From: Anomaloglossus baeobatrachus
Lineage: Eukaryota; Chordata; Amphibia; Anura; Aromobatidae
Direction of reading: 5' to 3'
Assembly: GCF_048569485.1 (NCBI RefSeq)
Contig: NC_134354.1
Span: 441,916,279 to 441,980,278, forward strand
Length of the DNA stretch: 64,000 nucleotides
The notes under the pieces were generated by a model. That model had not been told where the DNA came from. It saw only the letters and a list, made by a program, of their open reading frames with translations, and did no database searches. Made by a program: the position numbers and the translations under genes. Of this stretch, positions 22,801 through 31,871 are shown in pieces (the first letter of the stretch is position 1; every line of letters starts with the position of its first letter).

Positions 22801-25800
22801 CAGGACATTCCGCATCATTGAAACAGAGAAAAGTTGTGCTCCGGATTTCTGGGAGCTCCTGCGGAATGTCTTGCGGATATATCCGCAGGACACTGTCCCC
22901 GTGGGCACATAGCCTTAGTATACATTTACTTCTATACTGTGATGCCAAGCTAATGGGTGCACTCATTGAGAGCTCTAATATTCATGTTTTTATTTCAGGG
23001 CAGGTTTAGGCTCTCCACCTGACATTACAACACGGTCAAGGGCGGCCCAGTCGCTGAAAAGGAGCTCCTCAAGGTAATTATGGAACATTCTTACATACAT
23101 TAAAGGTCTGTCTTTTGAGGAAACTTGTGACAATGTGATAGCCAGGACACGCGTTTCTGAAAACTGTAAAGCATAAAGATACTTTACATCATTTAAAGGA
23201 AACTATTACTGCAGTTTGAATGAGGGTAACCTTAAGCCCACTTTACACGTTGCAATTAGTTGTACAATCGCATTTGCGATGTGACACGCCCAGGTTGCAT
23301 ACGGGATCTTATGAGATTGCACGTAGGTCGTTCATTTGCTGTCACACGTGCGTTAGTAGTCTATGTTAAATTGATCAATTTTGTGTGCGATCCTTTAGAT
23401 CATGTGTTCTGTGACGTATGCATTGGGCACCTTTTTTTTTTTTATTTATTGACTTGCCAAGCGTGTGTAATGTGTAGGGATGCGTTTTTACTATGTTATC
23501 TGCCATTCAGCTCTGCTACATGGCCGCTAACAGCAGACACAGACAGCCATGTAGCAGAGCTGAATGGCAGATGACAGCAGACACAGACAGAGCCGCACAG
23601 TCAGAATGAACTCAGGTGAACTTCACCCGACTTCACGGTCATGCTGTGGCTCTGTCTGTGTCGCGTCCTGATTAGCGGTCACCAGTGAAGGACTCACCGG
23701 TGACTGCTAATCCCCTGAGTGACTGAAGTTAGCAGCCCTCTCTCATACTCACCGATCCCCGATCCCCGGCGCTGCACGGCGTTCACACTGCTCCGGCGGC
23801 TTTTACTGTTTTGAAAAAGCCGGCCGCCCATTAAACAATTTCGTATTCCCTGCTTTCCCCGCCCACCGGCGCCTATGATTGGTTACAGTGAGACACGCCC
23901 CCACTCTGAGTGACAGGTGTCACACTGCACCCAATCACAGCAGCCGGTGGGCGTGTCTATACTGTGTATTGAAATAAATAATTAAATAATTAAAAAAAAC
24001 GGCGTGCGGTCCCCCCCAATTTTAAAACCAGCCAGATAAAGCCATATTAGAAATAAAAAACACACACATATACCCTGGTTAACCACTTTAATCAGCCCCA
24101 AAAAGCCCTCCATGTCCGGCGTAATCCAGGATGCTCCAGCGTCGCTTCCAGCGCTGCTGCATGGAGGTGACCGGAGCTGCAGAAGACACCGCCGCTCCGG
24201 TCACCTCCACGCAGGTAATGAAGACAGCCGCGCGATCAGCTGCTGTCACTGAGGTTACCCGCTGTCACTGGATCCAGCGGTGGATCCAGCGGTGGCCGCG
24301 GGTAACCTCAGTGACAGCTCAGCTGATCGCGCTACTCACCTCAGTTGCTGCGTGGAGGTGATAGGAGCGGGGGTGAGTAGCGCAATCAGCTGAGCTGTCA
24401 CTGAGGTTACCCGCGGCCACCGCTGGATCCAGTGACAGCGGGTAACCTCAGTGACAGCAGCTGATCGCGCGGCTGTCTTCATTACCTGCGTGAAGGTGAC
24501 CGGAGCGGCGGTGTCTTCTGCAGCTCCGGTCACCTCCATGCAGCAGCGCTGGAAGCGACGCTGGAGCATCCTGGATTACGCCGGACATGGAGGGCTTTTT
24601 GGGGCTGATTAAAGTGGTTAACCAGGGTATATGTGTGTGTTTTTTATTTCTAATAAAGGATTTTTCGGGTGTGTGTGTTTATTTACTGTAATTTACAGAT
24701 TAATCATGGAGGGTGTCTCATAGACGCCTGACATGATTAATCTAGGACTTATTGGCAGCTATGGGCTGCCAATAACTCCTTATTACCCCGATTTGCCAAC
24801 GCACCAGGGCAAATCGGGAAGAGCCGGGTACAGTCCCAGAACTGTCGCATATAATGTATGTGGCAATTCTGGGCGGCTGTTGGCTGATATTGTTAGGCTG
24901 GGGGGCTCCCCATAACGTGGAGCTCCCCATCCTGAGAATACCAGCCTTCAGCCGTATGGCTTTATCTGGCTGGTTTTAAAATTGGGGGGACCGCACGCCG
25001 TTTTTTTTAATTATTTAATTATTTATTTCACTGCACAGTATAGACACGCCCACCGGCTGCTGTGATTGGGTGCAGTGTGACACCTGTCACTCAGCGTGGG
25101 GGCGTGTCTCACTGTAACCAATCATAGGCGCCGGTGGGCGGGGAAAGCAGGGAATACGAGATTGTTTAATGGGCGGCCGGCTTTTTCAAAACAGTAAAAG
25201 CCGCCGGAGCAGTGTGAACGCCGTGCAGCGCCGGGGATCGGGGATCGGTGAGTATATGAGAGAGGGGGATAGACTGACATGGACAGAGAGTGAGGGACAG
25301 AGATAGTGACCGACTGACAGAGATTAGTGAATAATAATAATAATAATAATTTTATTCATTTATATAGCGCTATTAATTCCACAGCGCTTTACATACATCA
25401 GTGAATGACAGACATTGTGAGGCGCTTCAGAACGCAGCTTTTCAGCTGCGCTCTGAAGCGGACCTTTTTTAAGCTGCGGAGCAGAGCGCACACCTGCGCA
25501 CATAGCATCAGACATCAAAATCGTATGAGGGATGTCACACGTTACAATTGGCTAGGTTGGTGCAACAAAACGCTCAATTCTAGAGAATGATACGATGTGT
25601 TTGCGATCAACGGTTTTGCGTTCAATCCTGATCGCACGTAGATGTCACACGCAGATACCTCACAAACGATGCCGGATTTGCGTCACTTACAACTTGACCC
25701 CAACGATGGATTGTGAGATATATTGAAGCGTGTGTAGCGGGCTTTAGACACCACTTGTAAGTTGAATCGTCTGGACTGAATTTGGCCGATAGTTTGTTGC

Positions 25801-26747
25801 CACATGTAAATACGGCAAATAGCCACTAAGCAGTGTCACCCATACGCAGCCATGGTGGGCGCATTCCCTACTTGGTGGCCCCATCAGTGGTTGTGCAAGT
25901 CTTATTCACGTTCCTGCACCATCTGCCCGACAGACTTCGCACTCACTAAGTGCTTGGTCTGTTGGGCAGCTCAAACGGCCCAACAATGCAGCAACCACTG
26001 ACCGGTCTCACAGATATCTGCAAACGGTTGCTGCGCGTAAGGGTACCCTTAAGCCTGCTTTACACGGTACGACCGATTGTGCGATTTCACAATCGATCGT
26101 ACCCGCCCCCATCCTTTTTGCGTCACGGGCAAATCGCTGCCCGTGTCGCACAAAGTTAGTAACCCCCGTCACACATACTTACCTCTCGTGCGACCTCGCT
26201 GTGGGCGGCGAACGTCCACTTCCTGGAGTGGGAGGGACGTTCGGCGTCACAGCGACGTCACACGGCCGCCGGCCAATAGAAGCGGAGGGGCGGAGATGAG
26301 GGGGACGTAAACATCCCGCCCACCTCCTTCCTTCCACATAGAGCCGGCGGCGGCCGCGGGAGGCAGGTGAGCTGCTCATCGTTCCCGTGGTGTCACACGG
26401 AGCGGCGTGTGCTACCACGAAAACGATGGTCAACTAAATTAAACGATATTATGGAACCTAGCGAGCAGTACCCGACTCACGATTTGTGAGCGATACTGCG
26501 TCGCTAGGAGGTGTCACACAGGCCGGCATCGCCAGCGATGCCGGATGTGCGTCACAAAAACCGTGACCCCGACGATCTATCACACGATAGATTGTCTGGT
26601 GTAAAGCAGCCTTTAGAGTTGGTATGATTTATGTTTAAGTCTATATTGACATCAGTATCTCTTTTTCTTTAAAGCACTGAAGAACCCAGGACCTCTCGTC
26701 CTAGGATGGATCCGGTGGTCCTGTTGAAGCGTTTACCGAATTTATAA
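18396..26747 (+). CDS. Zinc-finger / tyrosine-recombinase-domain gene, copy A (14 exons)
   Basis: I assembled 14 exons from splice sites and frame: 18396-18424, 18773-18811, 19110-19379, 19633-19737, 19849-19926, 20003-20425, 20507-20953, 21061-21265, 21560-21688, 21768-21898, 21978-22121, 22197-22235, 22999-23073, 26675-26747. All phases agree, giving 728 codons and a TAA stop. Exon 3 holds a C-x2-C-x9-H-x4-C zinc finger (C32, C35, H45, C50). Exon 6 is acidic with eight 7-residue repeats (about 249-304). Exons 7-11 form a tyrosine recombinase: helical core-binding part, box I in GQRPGVIKNFT (R524), lysine in VKAHKTS (K558), and SKMIRKV (R631) where the usual H of H-x-x-R is S. The conserved LGH segment is missing here but present in copy B; the nucleophile tyrosine remains (Y635). 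The intron 7 donor is GC. The domain is that of phage integrases and Crypton-type transposons; host gene or ancient domesticated transposon are both possible. I know no symbol for it. Confidence 0.8.
19110..19379 (+). other. Exon 3: C2HC zinc-finger exon
   Basis: This 270-bp exon encodes LTCPVCYIVTDRLDKHLQRQ followed by the last zinc ligand cysteine, then EERTATLTDARDTLRNIAS and ISFLEERGYLILHKP, and ends in phase 2 with AG|gtaggc. Copy B (44,612-44,881) appears identical. The exon at 33,939-34,228 has the same ligand spacing, the same EER..L..AR block, the same closing FLERRG-type phrase and the same exit phase, so both belong to one family. Confidence 0.8.
19741..19813. repeat. (GT)n microsatellite in intron 4
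   Basis: A TG run with an internal TATATATG, directly after the exon 4 donor. It is much shorter in copy B (46,912-46,942). Confidence 0.9.
20226..20393 (+). repeat. In-frame 21-bp coding repeat, 8 units
   Basis: Eight copies of a 21-bp unit encode SAEEEQE (five) then SAEQEQE (three). Copy B has eleven (47,322-47,552: seven and four). The length difference, 63 bp, keeps the frame. The product is a highly charged, probably disordered linker between the zinc finger and the recombinase domain. Confidence 0.95.
20507..22121 (+). other. Tyrosine recombinase domain, exons 7-11 of copy A
   Basis: Exon 7 encodes a helical core-binding-like segment (FEDYLKKNLSVRKVNQ onward, with LSSQTACNYLKHLKRFVRYQ). 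Exons 8-11 carry the catalytic part: GQRPGVIKNFTVSEW, IVIGVKAHKTSAQQV, TFFLNSSGEPIHNVSNDLM, LVTSKMIRKV. Compared with copy B, 90 bp (30 codons, including ARYLGHSNETAGR) are absent from exon 11 after RKV, so the H-to-Y spacing of nine that is standard in this family is seen only in copy B. Copy A is therefore unlikely to recombine DNA but could still bind it. Confidence 0.8.
21356..21501. repeat. Hairpin repeat in intron 8
   Basis: Arms 'gaagtcctcagtgg..aaaagatgg' and their reverse complement surround 'gtaatactagcaagctttcg'. The same sequence is in copy B (48,515-48,660), and diverged relatives occur at 27,440-27,545, 31,510-31,630 and 57,610-57,720. It probably is a small MITE family spread through this gene cluster. 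Confidence 0.65.
22240..22914. mobile_element. Harbinger-like MITE overlapping the exon 12 splice donor
   Basis: Ends are GGCTATGTGCCCACG and its inverse, with TTA on both sides (22,237-22,239; 22,915-22,917). The left TTA lies inside the donor of exon 12: exon end 'ctggaca' then 'gttagg', while the pre-insertion donor would read 'gttagt'. The element is present in both copies (55,485-56,159), so it predates the duplication. It contains internal palindromes with 'tccgcag' and 'ctgcgga' motifs. No transposase. Confidence 0.75.
23235..25743. mobile_element. 2.5-kb foldback element, copy A only
   Basis: TTA duplications flank it (23,232-23,234; 25,744-25,746) and copy B has the empty site (56,477-56,479). 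Ends are AGCCCACTTTACACG and the inverse of AGCCCGCTACACACGC. Inside are nested inverted repeats: about 23,745-24,050 against 24,955-25,255, and about 24,080-24,335 against 24,350-24,625, so most of the element could fold into one long hairpin. A frog-type fragment 'tatatagcgctattaattcc' lies near 25,360. No transposase frame; Harbinger-type by its 3-bp target. Confidence 0.8.
26052..26612. mobile_element. Harbinger-like MITE, copy A only
   Basis: TTA flanks both sides (26,049-26,051; 26,613-26,615); the empty site in copy B is 56,782-56,784. Ends are AGCCTGCTTTACACGG and the inverse CTGGTGTAAAGCAGCCT. Its ends resemble those of the 2.5-kb foldback element upstream, so both may use the same transposase. 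It lies in the last intron. Confidence 0.8.
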
Positions 26748-27364
26748 AAAGGACAAGAATTTGTAATAATTCTGTGTGTGTTTTTTTAGTTTAGATTTTC
26801 TTTCTGGTAATGTTAGTTAAATAAGAATGTTCTGGTATGGCGTTGTTTTATTTTCTTTTAAATAATTAAAAATTATAATTACAGCAAGTTTGGGACCTAG
26901 CACGTGTTTATGCCTGCTTGTCCTCTTCTACTGCTCGATCCACAGGGCATGGCATTTTAATGTACCTTTACACAAACTTCTGAATAATAATCGTTCCTGC
27001 AGTTCATGTGAACGAGGTTGAACAATTAAAGGGGTTTGATCACTATGAGTTGGTATCACCTATTAATGTAGCTAAATATAGGCGCCATAAACTGATGTAC
27101 AAAATTGTGCAGGGGAAAAGTGGCAACACACAGACACCTACCAGATAGATCATATGCGATTATGCCACAAACAATTCCAGCCGAACTTCAAACCACTCAT
27201 GGTAACTTGTATGGAGCTGCTGACTTTTCCCACCTGACCTATGCAGAGCCTAGAAAAGAAATAAGAAGCAGCGCTCAGTACAGATGTGCTCAGAGTAGAC
27301 CTTCATTGGTACAGCTTTCCTTTCTCGAGCTCATGGAAACTCAGACAACTATATAAAAAGTACA
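26748..27364 (+). other. 3' flank of the recombinase-domain gene
   Basis: Downstream of the TAA the sequence is AT-rich with 'ttctgtgtgtgtttttttag' (T/GT-rich) and 'taaataattaaaaatt', but no exact AATAAA close by. No further gene is recognised up to the start of the relic repeats. Copy B has the same sequence at 56,917-57,535. Confidence 0.4.
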
Positions 27365-28915
27365 CAATGCGTTTAAAGCGAGACGAATACACATCCATTT
27401 CCCATACCAGTGCTTCAAAAACAAACAAAAAAAAAATCTAAAAGAACTGAGTCCTCAGTAGATACCTTATAATGGCTAAGTGAAGAGATGGTACCATCTT
27501 GTCAGTTACATTTTTAATGGCTATCAACCACTGAGGACCCTTTTCTTTAAGCAATTTTTTTTTATCTGTACTGGCTAACACAATACAAAGATATATTTTA
27601 CCTGTAAAAAAAGATTTATAACACAACAACATTACAAGAGACAGAAGAGGAGGAAGAGGGGGGGGGGGCAGCCTTCATGGGCATGTAGTCACCTTGACTC
27701 AAGATCAGCCTACAGATAAGGTAAGAAAACAAATCCAACTTTTTTGTAAAGTCTGTAAAGGCCCCGTCACACTAAGCAACATCGCTAGCAACATCACTGC
27801 TAACGAACAACTTTTGTGACGTTGCTAGCGATGTTGCTGTGTGTGACATCCAGCAACAACCTGGCCCCTGCTGTGAGGTCGCCGGTTGTTGCTGAATGTC
27901 CTGGGCCATTTTTTAGTTGTTGCTGTCCCGCTGTGAAGCACAGATCGCTGTGTGTGACAGCGAGACAGCAACAACTAATGTGCAGGCAGCAGGAGCCGGC
28001 TTCTGCGGACACTGGTAACCACAGTAAACATCGGGTAACCAAGAAGCCCTGTCCTTGGTTACCCGATATTTACCTTTGTTACCAGCCTCCGCTGCTCTCA
28101 CTGTCAGTGCCGGCTCCTGCTCTGTGCACATGTAGCTGCAGGACACATCGGGTTAATTAACCCGATGTGTGCTGTAACTAGGAGAGCAGGGAGCCAGCGC
28201 TAAGCAGTGTGCGCTGCTCCCTGCTCTGTGCACATTTAGCTGCAGCACACATCGGGTAATTAACCCGATGTGTGCTGTACCTAGGAGAGCAGAGAGCAAG
28301 CGCTCAGTGTGCGCTTCTCCCTGCTCTCTGCACGTGTAGCTCCGTGCGCTGGTAACCAAGGTAAATATCTGGTTGGTTACCCGATATTTACCTTAGTTAC
28401 CAAGCGCAGCATCTTCCACGCGGCGCTGGGGGCTGGTCACTGGTTGCTGGTGAGCTCACCAGCAACTCGTGTAGCGACGCTCCAGCGATCCCTGCCAGGT
28501 CAGGTTGCTGGTGGGATCGCTGGAGCGTCGCAGTGTGACATCTCACCAGCAACCTCCTAGCAACTTACCAGCGATCCCTATCGTTGTTGGGATCGCTGGT
28601 AAGTTGCTTAGTGTGACTGGACCTTTAGACTCAAGGCAATTATGGAACATGCTTATATACATTAAATGTCTATACTTTGAGGCAACTTGTGTTAATGGGG
28701 TATCCAGGACACGCGTTTCTGAAAACTTGTTCAGGCGTCACACTAGTGAGGGTAATTTTTTCCACTTATTTGTTTGGTAGTTCACTTGTAAGAACTAGTT
28801 CTGGAGTTGCCCTGACCACTTGTTCAGGCGTCACTAATGAGGGTAACATTTTTCACTTAGTGTCAAATAGTAACCTATTTTTTGTGCCCAAGGTTTTTTG
28901 CTAAACTGGCTAATT
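27365..28915 (+). pseudogene. Collapsed relic of a related gene (unit X1)
   Basis: The unit carries, in order, the segment 'ctcaagatcagcctacagataag|gtaag' (a first-exon relic with donor; its ATG position reads TTG here), then 'cttttttgtaaagtctgtaa', matching the start of the zinc-finger exon at 33,965, then after a MITE 'actcaaggcaattatgg', matching the end of exon 13 and intron 13 of the gene at 23,064 onward. Everything between the zinc finger and exon 13 is gone. It is an internally deleted paralogue. Confidence 0.6.
27759..28624. mobile_element. Harbinger-like MITE inside relic X1
   Basis: Ends are AGGCCCCGTCACACTAAGCAAC and the inverse of AGGTCCAGTCACACTAAGCAAC. TAA lies on the left (27,756-27,758), TTA on the right (28,625-28,627). 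The uninterrupted site survives in relic X2 ('tctgtaagactcaagg', about 29,816). It contains internal palindromes around 'taacccgatgtgtgct'. In copy B the same element (57,932-58,438) is cut by the retrovirus. Confidence 0.75.
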
Positions 28916-30128
28916 TCCTTTTTTTTATCTGTACTGGCTAAGGGGTACTTCTCATATAGCGAGATTGCTGCTGAGTCGCGGTTTTCGTGATTTCATTAGC
29001 GATCTCGCTGTATGTGACAATGAGCAGCGATCTGGCCCCTGCTGTGAGATCGCTGCTCGTTGCACACAGCTCTGGTTCATTTTTTTATTGCTGCTCTCCC
29101 GCTGTTAAGGCTGATAAGCACACACCTCTGTGTGTGACAGCGAGAGAGCAGCAATCAGGATGCACGGAGCCGGCGTCTGGAAGCCTGCGGTAAGCAGTAA
29201 CCAAGGTAAATATCGGGTAACCAGGGAATCCCCTTCCTTGGTTACCCGATATTTACATTAGTTACCAGCGTCCGTGCTCTCACTGCCAGCGCTGGCTCCC
29301 AGCATCCTACACACAGCCAGACTACACATCGGGTAAAATTAACCCAATGTGTACTCTGGCTACTATGCACGGAGCCGGCGTCTGGAAGCTGCGGACACTG
29401 GTAACCAATGCAAATATCGGGTAACAAGCGCTTGGTTACCCGATGTTTACGTTGGTTACCAGTGTCCCAGCTTCCAGACGCCGGTTCCGTGGAAGCGCAG
29501 CATCACTTCCACGTCGCTGCTGGCTGGGGGCTGGTCACTGGTGAGATCTGCCTGATGACAGCTCACCAGCGACCATGGAGCGACGCAGCAGCGATCCTGA
29601 CCAGGTCAGATCGCTGCTGCATCGCTAAAGTGAGACGGTACCCTAACACAATACAAAGATATATTTTACCTGTAAAAAAACATTTATGACAACATTACAA
29701 GAGACAGAAGAGGAGGAGGAGGGGGAGGGGGCAGCCCTCAAAGGCAATTAGTCACCCTTCCTCAATATCAGCCTAGAGATAAGGTAAGAAAACAAATCCA
29801 ACTTTTTTGTAAAGTCTGTAAGACTCAAGGTAATTATGGAACATGCTTATATACATTAAATGTCTATACTTTGAGGCAACTTGTGTTAATGGGGTATCCA
29901 GGACACGCGTTTCTGAAAACTTGTTCAGGCGTCACTAGTGAGGGTAATTTTTTCCACTTATTTGTTTGGTAGTTCACTCGTAACAACTAGTTCTGGAGTT
30001 GCCCTGACCACTTGTTCGGGCGTCACTAATGAGGGTAACTTTTTTCACTTAGTGTCAAATAGTAACCTATTTTTTGTGCCCAAGGTTTTTTGCTAAACTG
30101 GCTAATCGACACTTTGCCAGGAATAGTC
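28916..30128 (+). pseudogene. Collapsed relic of a related gene (unit X2)
   Basis: This is a second unit like X1: 'ctcaatatcagcctagagataag|gtaag', 'cttttttgtaaagtctgtaag', then 'actcaaggtaattatgg' and the intron-13-like 'ccaggacacgcgtttctgaaaact'. The zinc-finger start is joined straight to the exon 13 end. Two 'gttcaggcgtcact..gagggtaa' copies follow, as in X1. It shows the collapse happened before X1 and X2 were multiplied. Confidence 0.6.
28942..29643. mobile_element. Harbinger-like MITE at the X1/X2 border
   Basis: TAA on both sides (28,939-28,941; 29,644-29,646). Ends GGGGTACTTCTCATATAGCGAG and the inverse CGCTAAAGTGAGACGGTACCC. The host phrase 'actggctaacacaatacaaag' is continuous in sister units (for example 31,652), giving the empty site. 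Confidence 0.7.
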
Positions 30129-30131
30129 TAA

Positions 30132-30540
30132 GGCTATGTGCCCACGGGACTTTGTTTCTGCAGATTTTGCCGCGGAAAACCTGCGGATTTTTCTGGATTT
30201 TCCAGATAAATCCGCAGGTTTTAGCATGTACAGTCACTCCCCATGTTATCCTATGGGATATGGGGAGTGCTGTGTCCACGCTGCGGAAAGTGCAGCTGCC
30301 GAACATGCTGCGGATGTCCGCATCCGCAAGTATAATTGCATGTCAATTATTCCTGCGGAATTACCTGCGGCCCTGCGCTATGGAGAGAGAGGCCGGGACG
30401 TCCGCAGGTAATTTGCATGAAAGTCCGCATGTTTCCCGCAGCTATTCCGCTGTAATCTCACAGCTAAAAATAGCTGCGGGAAACATGCGCTTGTACCTGC
30501 GGATACATCCGCAGGTACGAGCGCCCGTGGGCACATAGCC
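30132..30540. mobile_element. Harbinger-like MITE, TAA target
   Basis: Ends GGCTATGTGCCCACGGG and its inverse, TAA on both sides (30,129-30,131; 30,541-30,543). Internal 'cctgcgga' and 'tccgcagg' palindromes. Related to the element at 22,240. Confidence 0.75.
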
Positions 30541-30543
30541 TAA

Positions 30544-31018
30544 ATTAGGATCCGGCTATCATACTCTTGAGCGCAGTGGTGTGGCGCAAACGAGTCAGAG
30601 AGGAAATCAGTTTGGAATCAGACAGATCAAGAATGCAGGATAAAAACAGCTAACATTTATCTCTAAGCAAGATACAGTGCATATACGTAGATGATCAGTG
30701 ATTAAATTAGTTGTAGCTCAGTGCTGGTATATGGTTATGAGCATTCGCAGGCAGTGTTGCGTGAATGAAGCTCCAGTGCTTGTATAAGTTAGATGAATTT
30801 CCCAAAAAAAAAAAAAACACAAAAAAAAAACAAAAACAGGTGACTGCAGTCATTGCTGCAGTGTCTAGAGCACATGACTAACTCACACAAGAGATTAGTG
30901 TATAGGCAGATTTTACTGACTTGAAATAGCAGGTGATTTGGAGACTCCGGGGCCCATGATGACCTCCAATTCCGTAGCCATTAAGATCTGCCATTGTTTT
31001 GGCACCAGAGAATTGTAA
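30544..31018. other. Non-coding spacer
   Basis: I see no gene. A poly-A/C-rich run lies at 30,796-30,836. Confidence 0.4.
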
Positions 31019-31392
31019 GGCTATGTGCGCACGTTGCGTATATGCATGCAGTTACGCTGCGATCTGCAGCGCAGCGTAACTGCATGCGTCCTGCGTCCCC
31101 TGCATAATCTATGAAGATTGTGTGGGAGCCGTGCGCACGTGGCGTCTTGGAGCGCAGCGCTTCGGCTGTTGCCCGAAGTGCACGTTTTAAGAAAAGACAT
31201 GTCACTTCTTTCCTGCGCTTTACCTGCAGCCCTTGCTCTGTCTATCAGAGGAGCTGCAGGCAGAGCGCATGGAATCGGCTTTTTTTTTGTTTTCATTACG
31301 GACTGTTTCTGCAGCGATTTGAAGCGCACGTGTGCTCTTCAGATCGCTGCAGAAATTTCTGCAGGGCCAGTACGCAACGTGCGCACATAGCC
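31019..31392. mobile_element. Harbinger-like MITE
   Basis: Ends GGCTATGTGCGCACGTTGCG and its inverse; TAA on the left (31,016-31,018), TTA on the right (31,393-31,395). The arms overlap enough that both strands read similar short peptides. Confidence 0.7.
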
Positions 31393-31436
31393 TTACAGTG
31401 CTGCACGATAGTACAGGATCATTACGCTGCGTCCCC

Positions 31437-31868
31437 ACATGCGTTTAAAGAGAGACGAATACACATCCATTTCCTATACCAGTGCTTCAAAAACAAATAA
31501 AAAAAAATAAATCTAAAAATAACTGATACCTTAGTACCGTAGATACCTTTTAATGGCTAAGTGAAGAAATGGTACCATCTTGTCAGTTACATTTTTAATG
31601 GCTATCAACCACTGAGGACCCTGTTCTTTAAGCAATTTTTTTTATCTGTACTGGCTAACACAATACAAAGATATATTTTACCTGTAAAAAAAGATTTATG
31701 ACACAACAACATTACAAGAGATAGAAGAGGAGGAAGAGGGGAGGGGGCAGCCTTCATGGGCATGTAGTCACCTTGACTCAAGATCAGCCTACAGATAAGG
31801 TAAGAAAACAAATCCCTAAAAGTTATTTTATTTCAGTGAATGGAGAACAACTGACCAGTGTGCATCTT
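31437..31868 (+). other. Third copy of the first-exon unit (X3), upstream of gene 2
   Basis: The unit begins 'tgcgtttaaagagagacgaatac' as at 27,368, carries the hairpin remnant and ends 'ctcaagatcagcctacagataag|gtaag'. Unlike X1 and X2, the zinc-finger exon is not collapsed onto it but follows 2.1 kb later, beyond a MITE. It is probably the 5' part of the gene whose zinc-finger exon lies at 33,939. Confidence 0.5.
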
Positions 31869-31871
31869 TTA

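Noticed and set aside
24131-24569. Matching 77-codon frames on both strands
   Set aside because: They come from the inverted arms of the foldback element, not from genes.
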